Below, one piece after another: positions 17,148-27,900 of a stretch of DNA of 64,000 nucleotides. Both the position numbers and the translations under genes were made by a program. Numbering within the stretch: the first letter of the stretch is position 1; each line of letters starts with the position of its first letter. Source of the stretch: Bradyrhizobium guangdongense. GTDB taxonomy: Bacteria > Pseudomonadota > Alphaproteobacteria > Rhizobiales > Xanthobacteraceae. The stretch covers positions 7,033,501 to 7,097,500 of the forward strand of contig NZ_CP030051.1 in assembly GCF_004114975.1 (NCBI RefSeq). Reading direction: 5' to 3'. The notes below the pieces were generated by a model. The model did not search any database. It worked only from the letters and a program-made list of their open reading frames with translations, and was not told the DNA's origin.

Positions 17148-17353
17148 TCAAGATCATCGCTGTGCTCTGCAGCCTCGCCGCGCCGGGAAGCTGCCACGAA
17201 CAACTCGTCACTTCCTCCGACTTCGCCGAGGTCTCGGTGCAGTCCTGCATGATGGGCGCGCCGCAACTCGCCGAGTGGATGAACCAGCATCCGGCAGAGC
17301 GACTGGCAGGATGGCGGTGCGTGATCGGTCAACAGAGCGGCCGCGGAATCTAG
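17144..17353 (+). CDS. small exported hypothetical protein
   Basis: 69 residues from a GTG that overlaps the stop of the preceding ORF. The N-terminus (IIAVLCSLAAPGSC) looks like a short signal peptide; the mature part contains VTSSDFAEVSVQSCMMGAP and RLAGWRC, with three Cys. I recall similar short proteins in other Rhizobiales but cannot name a family. The overlap suggests a two-gene unit. Confidence 0.5.
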   Translation: MIKIIAVLCSLAAPGSCHEQLVTSSDFAEVSVQSCMMGAPQLAEWMNQHPAERLAGWRCVIGQQSGRGI

Positions 17354-17445
17354 GGCCGCGCTCGTTCGACCTCGTCGATCGGTCTTTCCAGGAAACAGAC
17401 GCGTAGACTAAATCCGCGGCGCGGCTTGGCAACGCTTGCCGCATC

Positions 17446-17733
17446 TTACCGCGGATTGGTGTTGCTCCAGGTCGGGACTGCATTGGTGACGCCGACCGAC
17501 GGCCAATTATATGTCCCGATCGACGGCGCCGTGACCGTGCCTACCGTCTGTCCTGACGAGCCGTAAGATGGCCTCGGCTGCGCCGCAATCACGCCGGAGC
17601 CGCCATAGGCCGGAGCCACGACATTCGTGTTGTAGTGCCGGCTCGCACGGACCTTCTTTGCCTCAGCCGTGATCGGCGCGGCAAGCAGTCCGGTCGTGAG
17701 GAGCGCGGCGATGGCGAGCCTGGTCGTTGTCAT
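17446..17733 (-). CDS. small secreted hypothetical protein
   Basis: 95 residues; ATG preceded by AGGGATC. A clear signal peptide (residues 1-24, cleavage near ITAEA) is followed by a low-complexity mature part rich in Ser, Gly, Thr, Val and Tyr. No domain or Cys. Probably a periplasmic or surface peptide; function unknown. Confidence 0.6.
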   Translation of the reverse strand: MTTTRLAIAALLTTGLLAAPITAEAKKVRASRHYNTNVVAPAYGGSGVIAAQPRPSYGSSGQTVGTVTAPSIGTYNWPSVGVTNAVPTWSNTNPR

Positions 17734-17856
17734 GACTGATCCCTTCCTGCGCTACCGCCTATGATCCAGATGTTCATTCAGCAAAGAAACGCCATAGGCC
17801 TCCGTTCATAACTCCGTGTGCGCAGGAATGTGCCGGTACACGAAGGCGCCCTCCGA

Positions 17857-18198
17857 TCAGCGCCGCTTGGGCCGGGACGCCGTGCGGCCGTGGCGCTCCT
17901 TCACCGCCGCGACCGAATGCATCAGCTCCTTGAAGGCAATGATCGCCTTGTCTTGTTCAAGCCCACGTCCGTCGTGCACCTCCAGATGTTCGATGACCGC
18001 GAGCAGCGCATCTGCAACTCGGCCGATCTGCTTTCCATAACCCGCAACATCGGACAGCACATCCTTCTCGACCTCAGGTGCCGAAGATTGCCCGACGGTG
18101 ATGTTGATGAGGCCGAACTGGCCACCGGCAGGGCTGAAAAACGATGGATAAATGGACTGAACGACATCCCCCGACAGGGGCAGCTTGAATACGGGCAT
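17857..18198 (-). CDS. conserved hypothetical protein
   Basis: 113 residues from the ATG at 18198 (GAGGGGA upstream); the open frame extends further upstream, but that part overlaps the divergent gene and lacks sense. It is soluble, with a beta-like start (PVFKLPLSGDVVQSIYPSF) and helical remainder, ending in a basic tail (RHGRTASRPKRR). The divergent gene at 18314 encodes a DNA-binding-like protein, 115 bp away, so the two may form a regulated pair. Confidence 0.6.
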   Translation of the reverse strand: MPVFKLPLSGDVVQSIYPSFFSPAGGQFGLINITVGQSSAPEVEKDVLSDVAGYGKQIGRVADALLAVIEHLEVHDGRGLEQDKAIIAFKELMHSVAAVKERHGRTASRPKRR

Positions 18199-18313
18199 GA
18201 TGTTCCCCTCGCTGACGTTCGACCGGCAGAGACACACTACCACGATCATGGCCGCCTTCGGATCGGCCCGAATCAGCGCTACAGGCTGCGACGACTTCGC
18301 GCCTTGAGGTGAC

Positions 18314-18634
18314 ATGACGGGCCCCGAACTGAAGCAATTGCGCGCCGACCTGTCCGAGGTGCTCGGACAGGCGCTCACCGCGGCCGACATGGCGAAGCTG
18401 TGCGGCTTGCCGGAGAAGGGCGGCGCCGACACGATTCGGCGCTGGGAAGTGAGCGGGCCGACGCTCGCGGCGACCAAGGTGCTGCGCGTGCTTGCGATGG
18501 CCAGCGAGCGCTATCCGATCATGGAGAAGTTCGACATCTTCGACCGTCATGACGTGCGGGAGGATGAGCGGCCGGCCAGGCGCGCGGCGTTCCGCGCGCA
18601 GATGCGCGACGAGGTGTTGCGGCGCCTTGGTTAA
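18314..18634 (+). CDS. helix-turn-helix domain protein (small)
   Basis: 106 residues; ATG directly after GAGGTGAC. The first 65 residues look like an Xre/YdaS-type helix-turn-helix: QALTAADMAKLCGLPEKGGAD, then TIRRWEVSGPTLAATKVL. The C-terminal part is basic and helical (RRAAFRAQMRDEVLRRLG). Probably a small DNA-binding protein divergently placed from the 113-residue gene. Confidence 0.6.
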   Translation: MTGPELKQLRADLSEVLGQALTAADMAKLCGLPEKGGADTIRRWEVSGPTLAATKVLRVLAMASERYPIMEKFDIFDRHDVREDERPARRAAFRAQMRDEVLRRLG

Positions 18635-18856
18635 CGAGATGCGTGCGCGAGGTTACCGGAAGCGCCTCGAATTAAGCCTTCCTTCAGCACTTCTTAAGCC
18701 GCCATTAAGCACGCAAATCAATTGAAGCCCAATAAGTTAGCTTAGGCGCTGCTGTGCCACACGTGTGACAGCATTTTCCTCAAAAGCAAGCTATCTGCAA
18801 AACCAACGCGGTGCGGACAGCGCGCTGCCGGGGACCTTAGTGCTGGAGTTTGGACG

Positions 18857-19579
18857 ATGAAGAAGTTTCTGTTTGCGACCGTTGCACTGCTCGTTGTGGG
18901 CGCGGCTGCGCCGGCGATCGGCGCCGATCTCGGCGCCCGCCCCTATTACAACAAGGCTGCGCCGGCCTACGTCGCGCCGATCTACAACTGGACCGGTTTC
19001 TACATCGGCGGCCATATCGGCGGTGCGTTCTCGAGCGACAACAATTTCAGCGGCCTCTCGACCGGCAACAACGGCAACGGCCGTTTCCTCGGCGGCTTGC
19101 AGGCGGGCATGGATTGGCAGGTCAATCCGAACTTCGTGGTCGGCGCCGAAGCCCAGTATTCCTGGCTTTCCGGCAATGTCGGCGCGGTGTTCCCGGGCGG
19201 CACTTACACCAACGACCAGCGCGGCCTCGGCTCGATCACCGGGCGCGTCGGCTACACCTGGGGCCCAGGCCTGGTCTACGTGAAGGGCGGCTACGCCTAT
19301 TCTGACAACAACGAGAAGGTCACCGTCGGCGGCGTGCCGGCAGCCTTCATCATCGATGGCGATCACCGCAACGGCTACACCGTCGGCGCCGGTCTCGAAT
19401 ACATGTTCGCGCCGAACTGGTCGGCCAAGGCCGAATACCAGTATTACAATTTCGGCGACGCGCACTTCACGGCAGGTCCGCTGGTCGGCACCGGCAACTT
19501 CACCACCGACGACCACACCTTCAAGGCCGGCCTCAACTATCGCTTCAACTGGGCAAGCCCGGTCGTCGCGCGCTACTGA
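18857..19579 (+). CDS. outer-membrane beta-barrel protein (Omp25/Omp31-like)
   Basis: 240 residues. Start follows GGAGTTTGGACG. A signal peptide ends near PAIGA-DL; the mature protein begins with the Rhizobiales porin-like pattern YNWTGFYIGGHIGGAFS and continues with alternating short strands to the C-terminal YRFNWASPVVARY, ending in aromatic residues as outer-membrane barrels do. Eight strands are expected. It is one of the abundant surface proteins of this order. A strong terminator follows; monocistronic. Confidence 0.9.
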   Translation: MKKFLFATVALLVVGAAAPAIGADLGARPYYNKAAPAYVAPIYNWTGFYIGGHIGGAFSSDNNFSGLSTGNNGNGRFLGGLQAGMDWQVNPNFVVGAEAQYSWLSGNVGAVFPGGTYTNDQRGLGSITGRVGYTWGPGLVYVKGGYAYSDNNEKVTVGGVPAAFIIDGDHRNGYTVGAGLEYMFAPNWSAKAEYQYYNFGDAHFTAGPLVGTGNFTTDDHTFKAGLNYRFNWASPVVARY

Positions 19580-19605
19580 TCGCGCCTGAAGAGACCGCTT
19601 CACCG

Positions 19606-19638
19606 AGGGCCGGCATCATTGCCGGCCCTTTCTTTTTT
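19606..19638 (+). terminator. Rho-independent terminator of omp gene
   Basis: AGGGCCGGC and GCCGGCCCT form a perfect 9-bp stem around six bases, followed by TTCTTTTTT. Confidence 0.85.
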
Positions 19639-19742
19639 CGCCCTGCGGAACTGCCAAGCTTTTGTGCAACTTGCGATTTTTTAACCCGGCCCGGGGATAC
19701 TCCGCGACGAAAACATAAGATTACGGGTGTGGGGGAATTTCG

Positions 19743-21896
19743 ATGGCGATCCGTCTGGGCGTTGGCCGTGTCCTTGGCCGTCTCAAGCCGCGTTTCAAAA
19801 TGCCGAGATGGGGCCTGCGCGGCAGCCTGTTCGCGGCTTTCGCCGTGATCGCCGGCATGGGGCTCGTGATCGCGGGCGGCGCCGGCTTCGTATTCAACCA
19901 TCTCGGCTCGACGATGATGGATCTGAGCGGCCGCGACATCCCGCGCCTCTCCGCCAGCCTTCAGCTCGCCTCGCAGAGCGCGACGCTCGCCGCGCAGGGG
20001 CCGGGCCTGCTCGCCTCACCCACCGACGATGCGCTGAACGAGCGCACCAAGAACGTGAAGGAAATCCAGCAGCTCGCGATGGGCAAGCTCGGCGAAATCA
20101 TCGAGCTCGGCGCCGACCAGCAGACGGCGAGCGCGCTCCGCGACACCGCCAAGAGCATCGACGAGGCCACGCAGAGCCTGGTCTCGGCCGCGCGCGAACG
20201 GCTCGACACCGGCGCGCTGCACGACAAGCAATACGAAGCATTGCGCAAGGCCCAACAGTCCTTCGTCGGCGCCGCCGGCCCGGCCATGCTGGACGCGCAA
20301 ACGCGCCTCAACGCGATCCTCGGTTCGGCGGAAGTGTCGGCCGACGACGCCACCGAAGCCGCACGCACCGTTTCGCAGATCTCGACCGTCTCCGCCAACG
20401 GCAACCTGATGGCCGCCGACATGATGGCGGCCCTCTCCGCCAACAGCAGTGATACGCTCGAGGCGATCGAGAAGGAATTCAAGACCACCCGCGACCGCGT
20501 CAAGTCCAACCTCGATGACCTCCCGAACATTCCCTCGGTCCAGGCCGTGCGCGACACCGTGCAGAAGCTGTTCGCCTTCGGAGAAGGCAAGAGCGGCGTG
20601 TTCAAGATCCGCCAGAAGGAGCTCGACTCCATCGACTACGGCCAGACCATCCTGGACGAGACCCGCAAGCTCAATGTCGGCCTCGGCATCAGCGTGCAGG
20701 CGCTCGTCGACGGCGTGCAGAAGGAGACCAACGCCTCGACCTTCCGGGCGCGTCAGGAGATCTCGCTCGCCACGACCGCCATGCTGGCCCTGGGCGGCCT
20801 CACCTTGATCGGTTCGGCGCTGTTCGTCTGGCTCTATGTCGGCCGCAACATCCTGCGCCGCATCCGCGAGCTTCAGCGCGCCATGCAGCTGCTCTCGGCC
20901 GGCGACCTCGACACCGAGATCGTCCGCTCACGACAGAACGACGAGATCGGCGCGATGAAGGAAACGCTGACCGTGTTCCGCGACAGCATGATCGAGGCCC
21001 GGGCGCTTGCGAGCGAGCAGGAAAAGGATCGCGTCGCCAAGGCCGAGCGTGCCGCGCAGATGGAAGCCAAGATCGCGGAGTTCGAGGGCACGGTGCGTGG
21101 CGCGCTCGACAATCTCGCGCAATCGGCCAATTCGATGCAGGCAACCGCGCAGAGCATGTCGACCACCGCCGATCAGTCCAACGCGCTGGTGAACGCAGTT
21201 GCGTCCGCCGCGGAGGAGACCTCGGTCAACGTGCAGACGGTGTCGTCGGGCACCGAGCAGCTGTCGTCCTCGATCGAGGAGATCAGCAAGCAGGTGGTCA
21301 CCTCGGCCGCGATCGCCAAGAAGGCGGTGGACGAGGCCGGCGCCACCGACGCGACGGTTCAGAGCCTTGCCGACAGCGCCAGCCGCATCAGCGTCGTGGT
21401 CGACCTGATTCAGACGATTGCCTCACAAACCAACCTGCTCGCGCTCAACGCCACCATCGAGGCGGCGCGTGCAGGCGAAGCCGGCCGGGGCTTTGCGGTG
21501 GTGGCGTCCGAGGTGAAAAGCCTCGCGAGCCAGACCGCGAAGGCGACGGACGAAATCCGAGCCCAGATCGCCAGCATGCAGCAGGTCACGACATCGGCCG
21601 TCGGCGCCATCCAGGGCATCGGCCGGATCATCGGCGAGATCAATGACGTCACCACGACCATTGCAGCCGCGGTCGAGGAACAGGGCGCAGCGACCCGCGA
21701 GATCGCCCGCAACATCCAGCATGCCGCCGGCGGCACCAGCGAGGTCTCCAGCAACATCGTCGGCGTCTCCACCGCCTCCGCCGAAGCCGGTGCCGCGGCT
21801 AGCGAGGTGCTGAGTGCGTCAGACGCGCTCCGCCGAGAAGCCGACATGCTGCGCGGAGAGATCGACGCGTTCCTCAACAACATGCGGGCGGCGTAA
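19743..21896 (+). CDS. methyl-accepting chemotaxis protein
   Basis: 717 residues. Membrane segment 1 is at about residues 29-50 and segment 2 at about 340-365, enclosing a 290-residue helical periplasmic sensor domain. A HAMP domain follows ([20 protein letters not shown]), then the signalling domain with the conserved hairpin tip [20 protein letters not shown] and [13 protein letters not shown]. No NWETF-type CheR-binding tail (ends FLNNMRAA). It would signal to CheA/CheW, none of which are in the window. Ligand unknown. Confidence 0.93.
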   Translation: MAIRLGVGRVLGRLKPRFKMPRWGLRGSLFAAFAVIAGMGLVIAGGAGFVFNHLGSTMMDLSGRDIPRLSASLQLASQSATLAAQGPGLLASPTDDALNERTKNVKEIQQLAMGKLGEIIELGADQQTASALRDTAKSIDEATQSLVSAARERLDTGALHDKQYEALRKAQQSFVGAAGPAMLDAQTRLNAILGSAEVSADDATEAARTVSQISTVSANGNLMAADMMAALSANSSDTLEAIEKEFKTTRDRVKSNLDDLPNIPSVQAVRDTVQKLFAFGEGKSGVFKIRQKELDSIDYGQTILDETRKLNVGLGISVQALVDGVQKETNASTFRARQEISLATTAMLALGGLTLIGSALFVWLYVGRNILRRIRELQRAMQLLSAGDLDTEIVRSRQNDEIGAMKETLTVFRDSMIEARALASEQEKDRVAKAERAAQMEAKIAEFEGTVRGALDNLAQSANSMQATAQSMSTTADQSNALVNAVASAAEETSVNVQTVSSGTEQLSSSIEEISKQVVTSAAIAKKAVDEAGATDATVQSLADSASRISVVVDLIQTIASQTNLLALNATIEAARAGEAGRGFAVVASEVKSLASQTAKATDEIRAQIASMQQVTTSAVGAIQGIGRIIGEINDVTTTIAAAVEEQGAATREIARNIQHAAGGTSEVSSNIVGVSTASAEAGAAASEVLSASDALRREADMLRGEIDAFLNNMRAA

Positions 21897-21922
21897 AGCG
21901 GCGTCCACACGGGGACTCCACT

Positions 21923-22060
21923 CCCTCTCCCGCTTGCGGGGGAGGGCAGGGTGGGGGTGCCTCGGCGTTGGGAGTATCTGAGGCACATCGAAACCGTCCC
22001 CGGGTGGAGCGAGCCCCCACCCGGCGCTTCGCGCCGACCTCCCCGCAAGCGGGAGAGGTG
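21923..22060. repeat. long palindromic interspersed repeat, copy B
   Basis: Ends CCCTCTCCCGCTTGCGGGGG and CCTCCCCGCAAGCGGGAGAG are inverted; internal GGTGGGGG and CCCCCACCCGGCGCTTCGCG match copy A at 13216 in the opposite orientation. It sits just after the chemotaxis receptor gene and can form a very long hairpin. Confidence 0.8.
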
Positions 22061-22185
22061 ACCGAATTCGGGGCACGATTGTCCCACATCACGGAAAAAC
22101 ATCACGCGGAATGACCGCCATGCGGAGACCACGGCCCGCACTTTTTCGGCTGGCGCCTCGCCCGCGCTGGGTTTAAGCCGGTAAC

Positions 22186-23247
22186 ATGAACGCGAAAACC
22201 GACACCGTGCAGTCCTCCGCCGAGGCCCTGCGCTATCCCTGGGACCAGCATCCCGGCCACGACGAGATCGTCGAAGTGCGTCCCGGCGTGTTGTGGGCGC
22301 GGCTGAAATTGCCGTTCCGCCTCAACCACGTGAACATCTATCTGCTCGCCGACGGGGATGGCTATGCGATGGTCGATGCCGGATTCGGCAACGAGGAGAC
22401 CATCGAGGCCTGGACCAAGCTGTTCGAGGGACCGCTGAAGGGCGTGACCATCACGCGCCTGATCGTCACGCATTCGCACCCCGACCATGTCGGACTCGCC
22501 GGCTGGATCGTCGAGCGGTTCAACTGCCCGCTGGTGATGTCGCAGGTCGAATATCTGCAATCGGTCTATCACCAGAACCGCGGCACCGAGGAGCGGCGCG
22601 AAGCGCAGCGGCTGTTCTTCCGCCGCCACGGCATGGACGAGTCGCTCACCGAAAAGCTGCTCGGTCGTGGTCAGGATTATCTCAAGCGCGTCTCGGTGCT
22701 GCCGCCGTCCTACCGCCGCATCTCGCATGGCGACGAGGTCGTGATCGGCACACGCCGCTTCAAGGTGATCACCGGCGGCGGCCACGCGCTCGACCAGGTG
22801 ATGCTGTATTGCGCCGACGACAAGCTGTTCCTCTCCGCCGACCAGGTGCTGAGCAAGATCTCGCCGAACGTCAGCGTCTGGGCGGTCGAGCCCGACCAGA
22901 ATTCGCTCGGCGAATACCTGGCCTCGCTTGCGAGCCTCACCACCACCCTGCCCTATGACCTCCTGGTGCTGCCCGGTCATGGCGTGCCGTTCTACGGGCT
23001 CAAGACCCGCATCAAGCAGCTCGCCGATCATCACGAGGAGCGCTGCCGCCTGATCGCGGAAGCCTGCCGAGAGGTGCCGCAGACCTCGCGCGCCCTGGTG
23101 CCCGTGGTGTTCAACAAGCACGTGCTGGACGAGCACCAGATGGGCTTTGCCGCCGGCGAGCTCGTCGCCCACGTCAACTACATGATCGTCGAAGGCCGGC
23201 TGACGGCCGAGACCAAGGACGGCGTGCTGCAGTTCAGGACGACGTGA
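22186..23247 (+). CDS. MBL-fold metallo-hydrolase
   Basis: 353 residues, no signal peptide. The canonical metal motif THSHPDH is near residue 104, preceded by YLLADGDGYAMVDAGFG and followed by the later ligand segment GGGHALDQVMLYCADDKLF with Asp of LSADQVL, then LPGHG near residue 265. The extra helical C-terminus matches the group of soluble MBL hydrolases seen near heme or fatty-acid genes. Substrate unknown. It ends 80 bp before the FixK2 box of hemA. Confidence 0.88.
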   Translation: MNAKTDTVQSSAEALRYPWDQHPGHDEIVEVRPGVLWARLKLPFRLNHVNIYLLADGDGYAMVDAGFGNEETIEAWTKLFEGPLKGVTITRLIVTHSHPDHVGLAGWIVERFNCPLVMSQVEYLQSVYHQNRGTEERREAQRLFFRRHGMDESLTEKLLGRGQDYLKRVSVLPPSYRRISHGDEVVIGTRRFKVITGGGHALDQVMLYCADDKLFLSADQVLSKISPNVSVWAVEPDQNSLGEYLASLASLTTTLPYDLLVLPGHGVPFYGLKTRIKQLADHHEERCRLIAEACREVPQTSRALVPVVFNKHVLDEHQMGFAAGELVAHVNYMIVEGRLTAETKDGVLQFRTT

Positions 23248-23325
23248 GCCGTCGTCTCGACCTCGCCCCGTTTGCGCGGCGAGGAGCAGATGGATGGTGC
23301 GAAGCAGCATTCTAAGTCGCGCGGA

Positions 23326-23341
23326 CTTGATCGGGATCAAG
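23326..23341 (+). promoter_or_regulatory. FNR/FixK2-type box upstream of hemA
   Basis: CTTGATCGGGATCAAG contains TTGAT-N4-ATCAA. Its centre is about 141 bp before the hemA ATG; an activator at -41.5 would place the transcript start near 23375. Oxygen-responsive, FixK-dependent hemA expression has been described in B. japonicum. Confidence 0.8.
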
Positions 23342-23474
23342 TCGCGGCGCACCGGATAGGGCATTTTGCCCAAATGCCCCTCACGGCCGAATGTGGCATA
23401 GCGCATAGACATTGGAGCTGGAAAAGCTCTAAGTAGACGCGCCCTTTTTGGTCAGTTCCGTCTCAGGTTTGCCG

Positions 23475-24704
23475 ATGGATTACGCCCAGTTCTTCAATTC
23501 CGCCCTCGATCGCCTCCATTCTGAACGGCGCTACCGCGTGTTCGCGGATCTGGAGCGCACGGCCGGCCGGTTCCCGCATGCGGTCTGGCATTCGCCCAAG
23601 GGCAAGCGCGACGTTGTGATCTGGTGCTCCAACGATTACCTCGGCATGGGCCAGCACCCCAAGGTGATCGGTGCCATGGTGGAGACCGCAACGCGCGTCG
23701 GCACCGGCGCGGGCGGCACCCGCAATATCGCGGGCACGCATCACCCGCTGGTGCAGCTCGAAGCCGAGCTCGCCGACCTTCACGGCAAGGAAGCGGCGCT
23801 GCTGTTCACCTCGGGCTACGTCTCGAACCAGACCGGCATTGCGACCATCGCAAAACTCATTCCGAACTGCCTGATCCTGTCGGATGAGCTCAACCACAAT
23901 TCGATGATCGAAGGCATCCGCCAGTCCGGCTGCGAGCGGCAAGTGTTCCGCCACAACGATCTCGCGCATCTCGAAGAGCTGCTGAAGGCCGCGGGTCCGA
24001 ACCGGCCGAAGCTGATCGCCTGCGAGAGCCTTTACTCCATGGACGGTGACGTCGCTCCGCTCGCCAAGATCTGCGATCTCGCCGAGAAGTATGGCGCGAT
24101 GACCTATGTCGACGAGGTTCACGCCGTCGGCATGTACGGCCCGCGCGGCGGCGGCATCGCCGAGCGTGACGGCGTCATGCATCGCATCGACATCCTCGAA
24201 GGCACGCTCGCAAAGGCGTTCGGCTGCCTCGGCGGCTATATCGCCGCCAACGGCCAGATCATCGACGCGGTGCGTTCCTACGCGCCGGGCTTTATCTTCA
24301 CCACCGCGCTACCGCCGGCGATCTGCTCGGCCGCAACAGCCGCGATCAAGCATCTGAAGACCTCGAACTGGGAGCGCGAGCGCCACCAGGACCGTGCCGC
24401 CCGCGTCAAGGCGATCCTCAATGCCGCGGGCCTGCCTGTGATGTCGAGCGACACCCACATCGTGCCGCTGTTCGTCGGGGACCCCGAAAAGTGCAAGCAG
24501 GCCTCGGACATGCTGCTCGAGGAGCACGGCATCTACATCCAGCCGATCAACTACCCGACCGTGCCCAAAGGCAGTGAGCGGCTGCGCATCACACCCTCGC
24601 CCTATCACGACGACGGCCTGATCGATCAGCTCGCCGAAGCCTTGCTCCAGGTCTGGGAGCGCCTCGGCCTGCCGCTGCGCGAGAAGTCGCTGGCGGCGGA
24701 GTGA
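23475..24704 (+). CDS. hemA: 5-aminolevulinate synthase
   Basis: 409 residues, the exact size of the B. japonicum enzyme. It condenses glycine and succinyl-CoA to 5-aminolevulinate, the first step of heme synthesis in Alphaproteobacteria, with pyridoxal phosphate. Seen: [56 protein letters not shown], and the PLP-lysine segment [15 protein letters not shown]. The start at 23475 agrees with family alignments. The upstream FixK2-type box suggests low-oxygen induction. Confidence 0.97.
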   Translation: MDYAQFFNSALDRLHSERRYRVFADLERTAGRFPHAVWHSPKGKRDVVIWCSNDYLGMGQHPKVIGAMVETATRVGTGAGGTRNIAGTHHPLVQLEAELADLHGKEAALLFTSGYVSNQTGIATIAKLIPNCLILSDELNHNSMIEGIRQSGCERQVFRHNDLAHLEELLKAAGPNRPKLIACESLYSMDGDVAPLAKICDLAEKYGAMTYVDEVHAVGMYGPRGGGIAERDGVMHRIDILEGTLAKAFGCLGGYIAANGQIIDAVRSYAPGFIFTTALPPAICSAATAAIKHLKTSNWERERHQDRAARVKAILNAAGLPVMSSDTHIVPLFVGDPEKCKQASDMLLEEHGIYIQPINYPTVPKGSERLRITPSPYHDDGLIDQLAEALLQVWERLGLPLREKSLAAE

Positions 24705-24965
24705 TCCAGCGTCCTGGTGAAGGCCTGGACCTATTATCCCGACCGCCATTGCTGCGGCACGCTGAAGTCACAGCGTGTCCCTAACCACGTCCGGTGGCTA
24801 TGGGCCTGGCGTTCGCCAGGACGACCTCGACGTTGGCACTTTACGACAACCCCAAGTTCCCCCTTCCGCCTGCCATTTCGCTGTCGCCTCCACCCGGCCA
24901 ACGCGCTAGATTTGCAGGGAAAATGAGATCGGGCGCGAAAGCGCCATGGGAGAAGCACGCTCGCC

Positions 24966-27900
24966 ATGCTGCACGATTGGGGCGTGATTGCTGCCGCCTT
25001 CGGCTATATCGGCTTCCTATTCCTGGTGGCGAGCCATGGTGACCGTCGCTCGCCGGCTGGAGCCGGCCGCGCGTCCGGACTGATCTATCCGCTATCGCTG
25101 GCGATCTACTGCACCTCCTGGACCTTCTTCGGCTCGGTCGGCTTTGCCACCCGTACCTCGACCGATTTCCTTGCGATCTATGTCGGTCCGATCCTGATGA
25201 TCGGGCTTGGCGCCGGCGTGCTTCGCCGCGTGATCCAGCTTGCCAAAGCACACAACATCACCTCGATCGCCGACTTCATCGGCGCGCGCTACGGCAAGAG
25301 CCAGGCCGTGGCGGCGACGGTGGCGCTGATCGCGATCATCGGCTCGGTGCCCTACATCGCGCTCCAGCTCAAGGCGGTGGCCTCCTCGCTCGAAGTCATC
25401 CTGAGTGAGGACCAGGCGTTCTCGCACATTCCGATCCTCGGCGACATTGCGCTGATGGTGACCTTGGCGATGGCGGCCTTCGCGGTGCTGTTCGGAACAC
25501 GGCAAACCGACGCCACCGAGCATCAGCACGGGTTGATGCTGGCAGTTGCGACCGAGTCCACCATCAAGCTGGCTGCCTTCCTCACCGCGGGCATTTTCGT
25601 CACCTTCTGGATGTTCTCCCCGCACGAGTTGATCGAGCGCGCGATGAAGACGCCGGAGGCGGTCCGCGCCATCGAGTATTCGCCGTCGATCGGTAATTTC
25701 CTGACCATGACGCTGCTGTCGCTGTGCGCGATCATGCTGCTGCCGCGGCAGTTTCACGTCAGCGTGGTGGAGAACTCCTCCGATGCCGAGGTCAGCCGCG
25801 CGCGCTGGCTGTTTCCGCTCTACCTCGTCGCCATCAATGTGTTCGTGATCCCGATTGCGCTCGCCGGCCTGATCAGCTTTCCGTTCGGCGCGGTCGATCC
25901 CGACATGTACGTTCTGGCCCTGCCGATGGAAGGCGGCGCGGGACTGCTCAGCGTCGCCGTCTTCGTGGGCGGCCTGTCGGCAGCAACCGCGATGGTGATC
26001 GTCGAATGCGTCGCGCTCTCCATCATGGTCTCGAACGACCTCGTGGTGCCGCTGGTGCTGCAACGACGCCCCGAAGGGCGCACGGGGGCCACGGATTTCG
26101 GCGACTTCCTGCTGCGCTCGCGACGGCTCGCCATCTTCGCCATCATGGTGATGGCCTATTTCTACTATCGCGCGCTCGGTAATGCCCAGCTCGCGGCGAT
26201 CGGCCTGCTCTCCTTTGCCGCCATCGCGCAGCTCGCGCCCGCCTTCTTCGGCGGCCTGCTGTGGCGGAGGGCGACCGCGCGCGGCGCCATCGGCGGCATG
26301 CTGGTCGGCTTCGCGGTGTGGCTCTACACGCTGTTCATCCCGAGCTTCATGGATACCTCCACCGCGGGCATCCTGCTGCTCCAGCATGGCCCGTTCGGCA
26401 TCGAGGCGCTGCGGCCGCAGGCGCTGTTCGGCGCCGATCTGTCGCCGTTGATGCATGGCGTGGTCTGGTCGCTTTCGCTGAACATCCTCACTTACGTGCT
26501 ACTGTCGCTGGCGCGGCAGCCCTCGTCCATCGAGCTGGTGCAGGCCGACCTGTTCGTGCCCAACACGCTCGCGCCGATCTCGCCGAACTTCCGCCGCTGG
26601 CGCACGACCGTCACGGTGCAGGACATCCAGACGACCGTCGCGCAATATCTCGGACCCGATCGCGCCCGGCACTCCTTCGAAGCGTTCTCTGCGCGGCGCA
26701 ATATGCGGCTGGAGCCGGGAGCCCCCGCCGATTTCGAATTGTTGCAGCACGCCGAACACCTGATCGCCTCCTCGATCGGGGCGGCATCATCGCGCCTCGT
26801 GATGTCGCTGCTGCTGCGCAAACGCACGGTGTCCGCGAAAGCCGCGCTGAAGCTGCTCGACGATTCCCATGCGGCGCTGCACTTCAACCGCGAGATCCTC
26901 CAGACCGCGCTGAATCACGTGCGCCAGGGCATCGCCGTGTTCGATGCCGACCTGCAACTGATCTGTTCCAACAGGCAGTTCGGCGATCTGCTCAACGTGC
27001 CCCCGCATTTCATCCAGTTCGGCACGCCGCTCCGCGAGATCCTGGAATTCATGGGCGTGAGCGATCCGGCCAATGAGGGGAATCGCGAGGCGATGATCGA
27101 GCAGCGGCTCGTGGCCTACACCACCGACAGCGAGCCTTATCTCGAGCGCCTGCCCGAACGCCGCATGGTGATCGAGGTGCTCACCAACCGCATGCCCGGC
27201 GGCGGCTTCGTCATCACATTCACTGACGTCACGCCGACCTTCGAAGCCGCGGAAGCGCTGGAACGCGCCAACGCCACGCTGGAGAAGCGCGTGCGCGACC
27301 GCACCGAGGAACTGACCCGGCTCAACTCCGAGCTGGCGCTGGCCAAGAGCAGCGCGGAGGACGCCAGCATCTCCAAGACCCGCTTCCTCGCGGCTGCCAG
27401 CCACGACATTCTCCAGCCGCTGAATGCGGCGCGGCTCTATGTCACGAGCCTGGTCGAGCGTCAGCACAACGGCGAGGAGACGCGGCTGGTCGAGAATATC
27501 GACGAATCGCTGCAGGCCATCGAGGAGATCCTCGGCGCGCTGCTCGACATCTCCAGGCTCGATGCCGGCGCAATGACGACCTCGATCTCGAGCTTCAAGA
27601 TGGCCGATCTGATGCGCTCGCTGGAGATCGAGTTCGCACCGATCGCGCGTGCCAAGGGCCTCGACCTCACCTTCGTGCCCTGCTCGCTGCCGGTCGAGTC
27701 GGACCGGTTGCTGCTGCGGCGGCTGCTGCAGAACCTGATCTCGAACGCGATCAAATACACCCCGCGCGGGCGCGTGTTGGTCGGCTGCCGCCGGCGCGGC
27801 GCCTCGCTCAATATCTGCGTCTACGACACCGGCGTCGGCATTCCCGCGGTCAAGCGCGGCGAGATCTTCAAGGAATTCCACCGCCTCGAGCAGGGCGCGC

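Noticed and set aside
25092..26456. 454-residue minus-strand frame opposite the hybrid kinase
   Set aside because: His/Arg/Glu-rich shadow of the transporter-like domain.
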